From contig JAKAFP010000006.1 of assembly GCA_021825925.1 (NCBI GenBank), positions 124,001 through 188,000 of the forward strand: 64,000 nucleotides of DNA, in the 5' to 3' direction. Origin of the DNA: Chloroflexota bacterium. GTDB taxonomy: Bacteria; Chloroflexota; Anaerolineae; Anaerolineales; Anaerolineaceae. Made by a program: the position numbers and the translations under genes. How positions within the stretch are numbered: the stretch's first letter is position 1; the number at the start of each line of letters is the position of its first letter. Shown piece after piece: positions 22,934 through 31,281 of this stretch. The notes under the pieces were generated by a model. It was given only the letters and a program-made list of their open reading frames with translations, searched no databases and was not told the origin of the DNA.

Positions 22934-24826
22934 TTAATCTATGGAGATAAGTTCCGGAGGCGGGGTTGAGGCCAATTCAGAACCAGGAATATTGGCATCC
23001 ACAAATTTGACAATTTCAACGGCGTCACCTTGATCTGCCAGAACCAAAAGTTGATCAATCCGATCACCCAGCTCAGTACCCATTAAATTGTTGGGATCAT
23101 CATATTGGTAGATATCAGGATGCTGGGTGGGCACAAAACGATTGCCTTCCTCCCAAAGATCCTCGCTCAGTTTTTCACCTGGCCGGATACCGGTAAAGGC
23201 GATTTCAATATCCTTGCCGGGTTCGAGACCTGAAAGCCTGATCAAATCTTCAGCAAGGTCGAGGATTTTCACCTGCTGTCCCATGTTCAAGACGTACATC
23301 TCGCCGCCCTTGCTCATACCGGCAGCCTGCAGTACCAGATAAACCGCTTCAGGGATGGTCATGAAATAACGCTTCATGTCAGGGTGTGTGATGGTCACCG
23401 GTCCGCCCCGTGCGATCTGATGCTTGAAGAGCGGAACCACACTGCCCCGGCTGCCCAATACATTGCCAAAACGGACGACACTGTAAGCATTACCGGTACG
23501 TTTGGCCGCGTCCAACACGATCATTTCAGAGAAGCGTTTGGTGGCGCCCATGATGTTGACCGGTTTGATGGCTTTGTCGGTCGAGATCATGACCAGGTGT
23601 TTGACATCGAATTTCTCACAAGCATTGACCACATTGCGCGTACCGCGGACGTTGTTGTTCACAGCTTCGTCAATGTTCATTTCCATCAGGGGTACATGTT
23701 TATGAGCTGCTGCATGGAATACCACATCGGGTTTATGTTTCGAAAAGACTTTTTCCAGCCGTTCGCTGTCGCGCACATCCACGATCACAGGGTAGATCGG
23801 AAGTGATGGGTGAAGTTCCTGGATCTCAAGCAAGGTTTCGAAAATACTGTTTTCACCGTGTCCAAGCAGGATCAGGCCGGAAGGATTCCAGCGGGAGATT
23901 TGCCGGCAGAGTTCACGTCCAATAGAGCCGCCAGCTCCGGTCACGACTACGGTCTTGCCGCTCAGGGTGTAACCTACCAGCTCTTCTTTCATGTGTGAGG
24001 GTTGCCGTCTGAGCAAGTCAGTGATATCCACTTCACGCAGACGGCTGATGTTGACCTTGCCACCCAACAATTCGTAGATGCCCGGCATGGTGCGAAAAGG
24101 AATACCCTTCAAACGGCAGATATCTGCCACCATACGAATGGTTTTACCGCCTGCACTGGGGATGGCGATGATAACCTCGTCAATCCGTTTTTGTTCGAGC
24201 ACCTTGCCCATATCGGTGACGTTGCCGATCACGGGAATGCCGTGGATCTGTTGGCGCTGTTTGACCGGATTGTCGTCAAGGAATCCAACCGGATTCAAAT
24301 TCAACTCGGTATTCTTCTGTAGTTCGCGGACCACCAGTGCACCGGCGTCACCCGCCCCGACGATCAAGGCACGTTTGGCCTGATGGCTTTTTCCATTCGT
24401 AGAAGATGCGGTGACGCTTTCGGCCATGAAGCGCAACATGAAACGTACCCCACCGACCATGACCATGGATAGCAGCCAGTCAATGATCAATACAGACCGG
24501 GGAAAACCGTTAAAGACTTTCAAGGTGGAGATAAAAATCATCACACCGGTTACCAGTACGGAAGCAGTGGTCACCGCCCCAATGATCAAACGTAGTTCTT
24601 TAATACTGGCATAAACCCACATACGCCGGTACATGCCAAATGCATAATAAACAATGGTCTTGAGGATCAACGAAACGCCGATCATCCAATAGGCAGATTT
24701 CAAGTAGAAATAGAACAGCGCCCCCATTTCAAGCCGCAGCGCATAAGCGCCAAGCACAGAAAACACCATCAGCACCAAATCGAAAATTAAAACATAACGA
24801 TTACGAATGTTGGGTTTGGATCTCAT
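22934..24826 (-). CDS. Membrane nucleotide-sugar 4,6-dehydratase/epimerase (FlaA1/CapD/WbpM type)
   Basis: The 630-aa protein has four N-terminal spans (about 10-110), a first Rossmann domain (RALIVGAGDAGALVVREL), and a C-terminal extended SDR domain with VVVTGAGGSIGRELCRQI at about 292, DVRDSERL, the A-A-x-K-H-V-P block and the late RPGEKLSE. The catalytic Tyr of Y-x3-K is replaced (the ISTDKAIKP region follows Met), as is normal for WbpM/FlaA1-like dehydratases. Such enzymes make UDP-sugar precursors for surface glycans. It overlaps the sugar-transferase stop (TAATG). Confidence 0.92.
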   Translation of the reverse strand: MRSKPNIRNRYVLIFDLVLMVFSVLGAYALRLEMGALFYFYLKSAYWMIGVSLILKTIVYYAFGMYRRMWVYASIKELRLIIGAVTTASVLVTGVMIFISTLKVFNGFPRSVLIIDWLLSMVMVGGVRFMLRFMAESVTASSTNGKSHQAKRALIVGAGDAGALVVRELQKNTELNLNPVGFLDDNPVKQRQQIHGIPVIGNVTDMGKVLEQKRIDEVIIAIPSAGGKTIRMVADICRLKGIPFRTMPGIYELLGGKVNISRLREVDITDLLRRQPSHMKEELVGYTLSGKTVVVTGAGGSIGRELCRQISRWNPSGLILLGHGENSIFETLLEIQELHPSLPIYPVIVDVRDSERLEKVFSKHKPDVVFHAAAHKHVPLMEMNIDEAVNNNVRGTRNVVNACEKFDVKHLVMISTDKAIKPVNIMGATKRFSEMIVLDAAKRTGNAYSVVRFGNVLGSRGSVVPLFKHQIARGGPVTITHPDMKRYFMTIPEAVYLVLQAAGMSKGGEMYVLNMGQQVKILDLAEDLIRLSGLEPGKDIEIAFTGIRPGEKLSEDLWEEGNRFVPTQHPDIYQYDDPNNLMGTELGDRIDQLLVLADQGDAVEIVKFVDANIPGSELASTPPPELISID

Positions 24827-26241
24827 TACAGACCTCTGAATCCCAGGACCGCACCGATCGTCCGGATGGCGATATTCATGTCCAGAAGCAGGTTCCTGTG
24901 TTTGATATAGTATAGATCGTATTCCAATTTGACTGCAGTGTCTTCAACCGTTGAAGCATAGCGTTGGTTTACCTGCGCCCAACCGGTGATCCCCGGTTTG
25001 ACATACAACCTGGCACGGTAAAAGGGAATTTGCTCTTGAAACTGGTTGACCAATTCGATCTGTTCGGCCCGTGGACCAATCAAACTGTTTTCACCCTTTA
25101 AAATATTGATGACCTGAGGTAATTCATCCACATGACTGCGGCGTAGGAATTTTCCCAGGCGGGTGATGCGGCTGTCGCCGGTGGTCGTCATTCGCGCCAC
25201 GCCATCACTTTCAGCATCCTTGCGCATGGTGCGGAATTTGTAAATTTTATAGGGTTTGCCGTTTTTGCCCACCCGCATTTGACTGTAAAAAATGGGGAAG
25301 CCGTCATCCACCAGAATGGTCAAGGCTACGAACGGATAAAGGACCACCAGGAAAACCAGCCCGATCAGCCCGCTTAAAAGATCCAAAATACGTTTGATGG
25401 CTTCGTAGATGCCTGAGGTTTGAGCCTGGTCCAAGAAGGAACGCAGGATCCAGTCTGACTGCAACAAAAAGATGGGAACCCTGCCAAATACGTCTTCATA
25501 TATGGTGGGCAAAGAGATCAGGTCGGTACCTTCTTCTTGTGCGTATAAGACCGCCCTGAACAGATCAGGGTTGAGATCCCCTGAAATGGCAAAGATCATA
25601 TCCGTGATCTTTTCCTTTTCAATGCACTCAAGCAAAGTGTTGGTCGAACCGATGACCGTCACGCCTTCGATGACCTTGTTTAGTTTTTCGGGATCATCAT
25701 CTATGTAACCGACCAATTCAAAGGGTTCGGGTTTGATGCGTTTCACCATCCCCACCAGAGTGGAACCCGCCTTGCCGGCGCCGATGACCAGCACCCTGCG
25801 GTTGAAGACAGGCGCGTTAAATATGGCGATGTAGATAAACCGCCAGATGATGGTAAGCATGGTCACCGAAACCAGAAAGACAGCCACGCCTCGCCGCGGA
25901 AGTGAATTGGATTGAGAAAGAAAAAAGATCAAAAGATAAATGAGAACGCTGAAACCTGCTGCTGTTCCGACCCCCCTTAAAACATCCCCGTGCCGGTTGG
26001 CTTTTCGGATGTCATAGAGTTCAATCAACATGACAGACCAGATGATCGGCAGTAGATAAAACCAAAAAGGCGCCCGCTGGTTGACAAAACTCCACGAAAA
26101 ATCAAGCCAGTCTTTTTGAGCCCAAAAATAAAGAGAGATGAAAACCGAAAGACTCGAGACTATCAAATCGCCAAGCAATAAAATGAATTGCCTTTCACCA
26201 CCGCGAATTCTGAGTTTTCCGGTTGTTTGTTTACGCTCCAT
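24826..26241 (-). CDS. Polyprenyl glycosylphosphotransferase (initiating sugar transferase)
   Basis: The 471-aa protein has four to five N-terminal spans, a CoA-binding-like Rossmann domain (RRVLVIGAGKAGSTLVGMV) and a C-terminal bacterial sugar-transferase domain. Its hallmarks are a re-entrant hydrophobic segment (SGLIGLVFLVVLYPFVAL), YKIYKFRTMRKDAE, a short S-x-I-T-R-L-G-K-F-L-R-R-S-H-V-D-E-L-P-Q stretch, and the late VKPGITGWAQV. It transfers sugar-1-phosphate to undecaprenyl phosphate and starts exopolysaccharide or O-unit assembly. Confidence 0.93.
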   Translation of the reverse strand: MERKQTTGKLRIRGGERQFILLLGDLIVSSLSVFISLYFWAQKDWLDFSWSFVNQRAPFWFYLLPIIWSVMLIELYDIRKANRHGDVLRGVGTAAGFSVLIYLLIFFLSQSNSLPRRGVAVFLVSVTMLTIIWRFIYIAIFNAPVFNRRVLVIGAGKAGSTLVGMVKRIKPEPFELVGYIDDDPEKLNKVIEGVTVIGSTNTLLECIEKEKITDMIFAISGDLNPDLFRAVLYAQEEGTDLISLPTIYEDVFGRVPIFLLQSDWILRSFLDQAQTSGIYEAIKRILDLLSGLIGLVFLVVLYPFVALTILVDDGFPIFYSQMRVGKNGKPYKIYKFRTMRKDAESDGVARMTTTGDSRITRLGKFLRRSHVDELPQVINILKGENSLIGPRAEQIELVNQFQEQIPFYRARLYVKPGITGWAQVNQRYASTVEDTAVKLEYDLYYIKHRNLLLDMNIAIRTIGAVLGFRGL

Positions 26242-26248
26242 ACGAATC

Positions 26249-27253
26249 CTAGATTCCTTCTTTTTTCGGGTTCAGTATGCTCCACCAAAAACCAGCACCC
26301 CAGCAGAAATGCATGCTCATGATGGCCAGCGGAATACCGAAGACCAGGCGCAGATCCGATTTATTGAGGGCTACTTTTGCAGAAGCTGCAGTCAAGACCA
26401 ATAAGTATACTCCGAGGCAGATGATTAAGAGAACCCTTGCCCATGAAAAAATAGCGGAAAGTAATAATAACATCAAAATGCCAAGTACGAATACAGGCGG
26501 CAGTGCCTGTCGCCAACGCAGCGTTTGCGGATTGTTACGCAGCATGCGGAATTTCCAGAACCCATAGGAAAAATACTGCTTTGCCAGTGATTTGAGAGTC
26601 GAACGGGAGTAATAAACAGCGCGGATCTGCGGATCTATCCAAATCTTGCCGCCAGCAGCTCTTAGGCGTGAATTGAATTCGTAATCTTCATTGGCTCTCA
26701 ACTCTTCATTGTAATAGCCAATTTCTTCAACCTTGGCCTTGTAATAGGTCCCAAATGCCACCGTATCAGCTTCACCCGCCCTGGTCGTCCAGCGGTACTT
26801 GGCATCACCCACCCCCAGAGGATGAGCCGTAGCCACCGAGATGGCACTCGCCATAATAGTATTGGCGCCAGGCCGTACATCAATGACGCCGCCTACATTA
26901 TCCCCCAACCCTGCTTTTAGTGCAGCCACACTGCGCTCGACATAATCTGGTGCAGGGAGGGTATGCGCATCCATGCGACAAATGATGGGAGCGCGAGCCG
27001 CTCTGATCGCCTGGTTTAAACCCGTTGGAATTCTGCGGGCAGGATTATCTACAACTGTGATCATTAACTCTGGATGCTCTTCCTGGAAATCGGCAATGAT
27101 GGTTCGTGTTCGGTCTTTTGAAATTCCATCCGAAATGATCACCTCCAACCCGCCAGGGCTGCAAGTTTGATGAAGAATCGCCTCCAATAATCCCTGGATG
27201 GTTTTTTCTTCATTCAAGCATGGAATAACTATGGAGACTTCAGGCAACGTCAC
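26249..27253 (-). CDS. GT2 family glycosyltransferase (ExoA-like)
   Basis: The 334-aa enzyme has a GT-A catalytic domain with SIVIPCLNEEKTIQGLLEAI, the nucleotide-binding VIISDGISKDRTR, and the metal-binding RMDAHTLP (DxD-like D-A-H); ANEDYEFNSRLRAAGGKIW is the acceptor-side ED block. Two C-terminal spans (about 257-300) anchor it to the membrane. The start is GTG 27253 with a weak ribosome site. It is the first gene of the operon running to 19433. Confidence 0.88.
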   Translation of the reverse strand: MTLPEVSIVIPCLNEEKTIQGLLEAILHQTCSPGGLEVIISDGISKDRTRTIIADFQEEHPELMITVVDNPARRIPTGLNQAIRAARAPIICRMDAHTLPAPDYVERSVAALKAGLGDNVGGVIDVRPGANTIMASAISVATAHPLGVGDAKYRWTTRAGEADTVAFGTYYKAKVEEIGYYNEELRANEDYEFNSRLRAAGGKIWIDPQIRAVYYSRSTLKSLAKQYFSYGFWKFRMLRNNPQTLRWRQALPPVFVLGILMLLLLSAIFSWARVLLIICLGVYLLVLTAASAKVALNKSDLRLVFGIPLAIMSMHFCWGAGFWWSILNPKKEGI

Positions 27254-27323
27254 AGGAGTTTTCCCTTAGCAATATTTTACTTGATATTCAACAAAGACAA
27301 TAATATGCGATTAAAACAGTTTT

Positions 27324-27370
27324 CCGCCCCAACGTATCAGGAGTGTACACATCCCGAACCATTGGGGCGG
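27324..27370 (-). terminator. Hairpin terminator after ridA
   Basis: Minus strand CCGCCCCAA (27370-27362) pairs with TTGGGGCGG (27332-27324); the 29-nt loop has its own short pairing (GGA-TGT with ACA-TCC). AAAACTGTTTT follows, a weak U-tract. It separates ridA from the polysaccharide operon. Confidence 0.6.
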
Positions 27371-27384
27371 ATAACTAAACAAGA

Positions 27385-27783
27385 TCAGCTTTTGTTGGTG
27401 AGGCTGATGGCTTCAATTTCCACGGCGCCGTTCTTTGGCAAGGCAGCCACCTGCACCGCCGATCGGGCAGGAGGATTCTCAGTGAAAAACTCACCATAAA
27501 CCGCGTTCATCTTGGCAAAATCATTGATGTCACGCAGGAAGACGGTGGTCTTGACCACATTATCCAGGCAGGAATTGGCTGCTTCCAAAACTGCAGACAA
27601 ATTTTGAAGTGCCCGACGGGTTTCTGCTTCTACACCGCCCTCAACCAGGCTGCCTGTCTTGGGGTCAATTCCAAGCTGACCTGCAGTGAACACGAACGGT
27701 CCACCTGCCACTGCAACGGAATATGGTCCAATGGCCGCTGGGGCCAGATCCGATTTGATGATGGTTTTATCTCGACAAGTCAT
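27385..27783 (-). CDS. ridA: RidA-family enamine/imine deaminase
   Basis: The 132-aa protein hydrolyses reactive 2-aminoacrylate enamines and protects PLP enzymes. It has the family blocks APAAIGPYSVAV, FTAGQLGIDPKTG, NLSAVLEAANS, VVKTTVFLRDINDFAKMNAVYGEFF, and the ligand Arg in PARSAVQVAALPKNGAVEIEA with the closing Glu. AGGAGG lies 8 nt before ATG 27783. Confidence 0.93.
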   Translation of the reverse strand: MTCRDKTIIKSDLAPAAIGPYSVAVAGGPFVFTAGQLGIDPKTGSLVEGGVEAETRRALQNLSAVLEAANSCLDNVVKTTVFLRDINDFAKMNAVYGEFFTENPPARSAVQVAALPKNGAVEIEAISLTNKS

Positions 27784-27990
27784 GCGTATCCTCCAAGCAA
27801 AATAATGTTTATGGAATTCTATGCTAAAAGTGGATGAACGTAAATATAAAAATTCAGATCAATACCAAGCAAATCTGGATTTTATCCATCAGATTTATGT
27901 AAATATATCAAAAATGCTTGCAATCACATGGAAGACAAATATATAATAAGAATCAGGTAGGTTAACTTGAGGAAGTAGAAAGGATTGATT

Positions 27991-28482
27991 ATGGGATTAT
28001 TTGCTACGATTCTTGAAAAGCTCGGCTTAAAGAAACCTGAACAAGACGCTAAAGTTGTGGTGGGCACCGCCCCTGTTGCCCCCAAACCAATGCCCCCAAA
28101 ACCGTTACATACCACCCAGGTTGATTCCAGACCCAATCCAAATGCGGTCAAACCCAATGCCACCATGGCTCCCGGTTCCATGCCGGTTCCTCCCAAACCA
28201 GCCGTTGTCGCCATGAGCGAAGTGGATGTGGTCAGCAAACTGGATGGTCTGGCTAAATCCAATCCGCAGAAACTGGATTGGAAAGTTTCGATTGTGGATC
28301 TGTTAAAGCTGCTTGATCTTGACAGCAGTCTTGCATCACGCAAGGAACTGGCTGTCGAATTAGGCTGCCCGGCTGAAAAGATCGGTGGAGACTATTCAGA
28401 AATGAATGTCTGGCTGCACAAGGAAGTCCTAAAACAGATCGCAGCCAACGGCGGAAATATTCCGCAGACACTGCTCAAATAG
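27991..28482 (+). CDS. DUF3597 domain protein
   Basis: The 163-aa protein starts MGLFATILEKLGL, has a Pro/Val-rich middle (about 20-75) and a compact helical C-terminus (SEVDVVSKLDGLAKSNPQKL, then WKVSIVDLLKLLDLDSSLAS and the end AANGGNIPQTLLK), which is the DUF3597 layout. Members resemble LysM-linked or periplasmic small proteins, with unknown role. There is no signal peptide. AAAGGA precedes ATG 27991. Confidence 0.85.
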   Translation: MGLFATILEKLGLKKPEQDAKVVVGTAPVAPKPMPPKPLHTTQVDSRPNPNAVKPNATMAPGSMPVPPKPAVVAMSEVDVVSKLDGLAKSNPQKLDWKVSIVDLLKLLDLDSSLASRKELAVELGCPAEKIGGDYSEMNVWLHKEVLKQIAANGGNIPQTLLK

Positions 28483-28502
28483 GGCATTCATTACTCGTTT
28501 AG

Positions 28503-28535
28503 AAAAAACTGAACCCGGCCGGGTTCAGTTTTTTT
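28503..28535 (+). terminator. Terminator after the DUF3597 gene
   Basis: AAAAAACTGAACCC / GGGTTCAGTTTTTT forms a near-perfect palindromic stem over a GGCC loop with a T7 tail, 20 bp past the stop. Confidence 0.93.
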
Positions 28536-28572
28536 ATTATTTCCCCTCTTAAATCATTGGAACGCTTCATAC

Positions 28573-28581
28573 TGGTATAAT
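28573..28581 (+). promoter_or_regulatory. Extended -10 promoter of prfA
   Basis: TG (28573-28574), one base, TATAAT (28576-28581), 41 bp before the prfA start. No clear -35 is needed for this type. Confidence 0.6.
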
Positions 28582-28622
28582 ACACGCATATAAACTAAAT
28601 TAATAATTGATGACAGGTCATT

Positions 28623-29696
28623 ATGCTCGATAAAATTGTTCAGATTCAAGAAAGATACGCCGAATTAACCAGGTTGATGGAAGTCAACGTGGAAGATTAT
28701 CAAAAAATCACTGAACTCGCCAAAGAACGATCTGAATTTGACGAGATCTATCCTATAAGCCTTGAATATCGCGATCTGATCGCCAAAATGGAACAGGCCA
28801 GAGAGATGGAAAACAGCGGCGACTCCGAGTTCGTTGAATTAGCCAAAGCAGAGATCGAAAGCCTGACTCCTCAAATCGAAGCCATGGAAAAACAAATCAA
28901 AACCCTTTTAGTTCCCAAGGACCCTAGAGATGACCGCAACGTTTACATCGAGATCAGGGCTGGCGCTGGTGGGGACGAATCCGGTTTATTTGCAGCCGAA
29001 CTGATGCGCATGTATTCGCACTACGCTGAAGCCCACCGCTGGACCATCGAGATCATGTCTGCCAACGAAACAGGCATTGGTGGATATAAAGAGATCATCT
29101 TCATGGTGAAAGGCAAGGGTGCTTATTCACGCTTCAAATTCGAATCCGGTGTACATCGCGTGCAGCGCATTCCAAGCACCGAGTCATCAGGCCGCATCCA
29201 CACCTCAACCGTCACCGTAGCCGTCATGGCCGAGATGGAAGACGTTGATATTCAAATTCCTGATTCGGATATCGAGGTGGATGTGTTCAGGTCTTCAGGC
29301 GCAGGTGGACAGAACGTTCAGAAAAACGCCACCGCCGTCCGCATCACCCACAAACCAACCGGTCTGGTGGTCGCCTGCCAGGATGAACGATCGCAGCTTC
29401 AGAACCGTTTGCGAGCTTTGAGCATTTTACGCTCCAGGTTGTACGACATGGAAATGCAGCGCGTTCAGAGTGAACGCGAAGAAGCCAGACGCTCTCAAGT
29501 GGGCACCGGCGACCGGTCTGAAAAGATCCGCACATACAATTACCCTCAAAGCCGGGTAACCGATCACCGCATTAATGTTTCCTCTTATAACCTTCCCGGC
29601 GTGATGGCCGGTGACATAGATCTCTTTATTGATGAGTTATCACAACGAGACGAGACAGATCGCTTATCAACCAACGGGGAAGATGACGAAGACTAA
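28623..29696 (+). CDS. prfA: Peptide chain release factor 1
   Basis: The 357-aa protein ends translation at UAA and UAG. The stop-codon recognition tripeptide is P-S-T in VQRIPSTESSGR (RF1 type P-x-T; RF2 has S-P-F), and the peptidyl-hydrolysis GGQ is in SSGAGGQNVQKN. N-terminal helices, the ERSQLQNR segment and RTYNYPQSRVTDHR are typical. The gene overlaps prmC, the enzyme that methylates the GGQ glutamine. Confidence 0.96.
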   Translation: MLDKIVQIQERYAELTRLMEVNVEDYQKITELAKERSEFDEIYPISLEYRDLIAKMEQAREMENSGDSEFVELAKAEIESLTPQIEAMEKQIKTLLVPKDPRDDRNVYIEIRAGAGGDESGLFAAELMRMYSHYAEAHRWTIEIMSANETGIGGYKEIIFMVKGKGAYSRFKFESGVHRVQRIPSTESSGRIHTSTVTVAVMAEMEDVDIQIPDSDIEVDVFRSSGAGGQNVQKNATAVRITHKPTGLVVACQDERSQLQNRLRALSILRSRLYDMEMQRVQSEREEARRSQVGTGDRSEKIRTYNYPQSRVTDHRINVSSYNLPGVMAGDIDLFIDELSQRDETDRLSTNGEDDED

Positions 29697-30528
29697 AATA
29701 ATTGAGTGGCTGAGCACATCAACCAGGCTGTTGGCCAACCATTCCGAGTTTGCTTCGCTGGAAACCCGGGTGATTTTGTGCCACGTGCTGGAAAAATCAC
29801 GGGAATGGATCGTCACTCATCCAGACCAAGAACTCGATGCATCTCAAATACAAAAAGCCAATGGTTTGCTTGACCGAATTATTGAAGGTGAACCGCTGCC
29901 CTATCTGGTTGGCAAACAAGCGTTTTATGGTCTGGATTTCAAAGTAACCCCGGATGTGCTCATCCCCAGGCCGGAAACAGAATTGCTTATCGAGGAATGC
30001 ATCACCTGGCTGGAAGACCATCCGTCCAAACGCCACATGGCAGATATTGGGACGGGTTCAGGCGCCATCGCCATTACCCTGGCCGACCGATTTGAAGATC
30101 TTGAAATAACAGCTATTGATATCTCTGAAAAAGCGCTGGAAGTTGCCAGTCAAAACGCAGCGTGTCTTAATGTGGATTCCAAAATTAGTTTTGTTCAAAA
30201 CGACCTGTTATCTGATTATGATGGACGATTTGATCTGATCGCCGCCAATCTCCCCTATATTCCAACTGAAAAACTAAAATCCCTGCCGGTTACGCGATAC
30301 GAACCGATGCGTGCCCTGGACGGCGGACCCGACGGGTTGGATCTCATTCGCAAACTGCTGCAACAAACACGTGAACACCTTAAACCCGGTGGAATGCTCA
30401 TCCTTGAAATTGAAGAAGGTCAATCCATCAGTGCATCGAAATTAGTCGAAACACTTCTCCCTGGGGTTGAAATAACCATACTGAATGACCTTGCCAATCA
30501 CCCCAGAATCCTTAAAATAATGGTATAG
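29683..30528 (+). CDS. prmC: Release factor glutamine methyltransferase
   Basis: The 281-aa SAM enzyme N5-methylates the Gln of the GGQ motif in release factors. Visible are the N-terminal helical domain, PYLVGKQAFYGLDFKVTPDVLIPRPETELL, motif I MADIGTGSGAIAITLA, and the substrate-Gln motif. The last is NLPY (AANLPYIP) instead of the usual NPPY. I chose ATG 29683, inside the prfA end, with GGGGAAG before it; longer starts would only read through prfA in another frame. The pairing with prfA is the standard arrangement. Confidence 0.93.
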   Translation: MTKTKIIEWLSTSTRLLANHSEFASLETRVILCHVLEKSREWIVTHPDQELDASQIQKANGLLDRIIEGEPLPYLVGKQAFYGLDFKVTPDVLIPRPETELLIEECITWLEDHPSKRHMADIGTGSGAIAITLADRFEDLEITAIDISEKALEVASQNAACLNVDSKISFVQNDLLSDYDGRFDLIAANLPYIPTEKLKSLPVTRYEPMRALDGGPDGLDLIRKLLQQTREHLKPGGMLILEIEEGQSISASKLVETLLPGVEITILNDLANHPRILKIMV

Positions 30529-30540
30529 AATGAGGTTTAG

Positions 30541-31170
30541 ATGCAGACAATAACCCTACCCGCGGAAAACCCAGAGTCAATCAGTTCGGCCTTGTCATTA
30601 TTTAAGGATGGAGAAATTGTCGCTTTTCCCACCGACACTGTATACGGGTTGGGAGCCGACCCTTTTCAGGCGTCGGGGATCATTAAGCTCTTTGAGGCCA
30701 AAGGCCGGGATTCCAATAAAGCCATCGCGATCTTGATCGGCTCCGTGGAACAGGCCAGTCTGGTTACCGATCACATGACCGACATGGCCATCCGTTTGTG
30801 TGAAGCATTTTGGCCTGGCGGATTGACCGTCATTGTTCCACGCAAAAACACGTTACCGGAACTCATCTCCAACACAGACAGGGTGGGCATCAGAATGCCC
30901 AACCATCCTGTTGCACTCGAATTGTTACAGACTTTTGGTCCACTGGCCACCACTTCCGCAAATCTCTCGGGTAAACCTGATGCTGTCAGCGCAAAGGATG
31001 TGTTTGACCAGCTTGGCAACCGTGTTCCACTGATTCTTGACGGCGGCAAATGCCATGGCGGTGTACCCTCCACAGTTATTGATTGCAGCGGTGAAGAACC
31101 CGTCATTTTACGTGAAGGGCCGATCAGTCGTGACCAAATCTTCAAAGTGCTAGAGAAGCAACAAGCTTAA
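30541..31170 (+). CDS. tsaC: L-threonylcarbamoyladenylate synthase (TsaC/Sua5 family)
   Basis: The 209-aa YrdC-fold enzyme makes threonylcarbamoyl-AMP from Thr, bicarbonate and ATP for tRNA t6A37. Family blocks are GEIVAFPTDTVYGLGADPF, AKGRDSNKAIAILI, PGGLTVIVPRKN, RVGIRMPNHPVALELL, PLATTSANLSGKPDA and STVIDCSGEEPVILREGPIS. It lacks the long C-terminal Sua5 domain. GAGGT precedes ATG 30541, 12 bp after prmC. Confidence 0.93.
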   Translation: MQTITLPAENPESISSALSLFKDGEIVAFPTDTVYGLGADPFQASGIIKLFEAKGRDSNKAIAILIGSVEQASLVTDHMTDMAIRLCEAFWPGGLTVIVPRKNTLPELISNTDRVGIRMPNHPVALELLQTFGPLATTSANLSGKPDAVSAKDVFDQLGNRVPLILDGGKCHGGVPSTVIDCSGEEPVILREGPISRDQIFKVLEKQQA

Positions 31171-31239
31171 AATTTTCTAACCTGTTTTTAATCACACACT
31201 TAACTTAATACGATAATATTCCTCGTATTCTCCTCTTAG

Positions 31240-31277
31240 AAACCCACACTCATGGAAGGGTCCATCAGTGTGGGTTT
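31240..31277. terminator. Bidirectional terminator between tsaC and cydC
   Basis: AAACCCACACT (31240-31250) and AGTGTGGGTTT (31267-31277), with an inner ATGGA/TCCAT continuation around AGGG. It serves both converging genes. Confidence 0.9.
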
Positions 31278-31281
31278 TATA

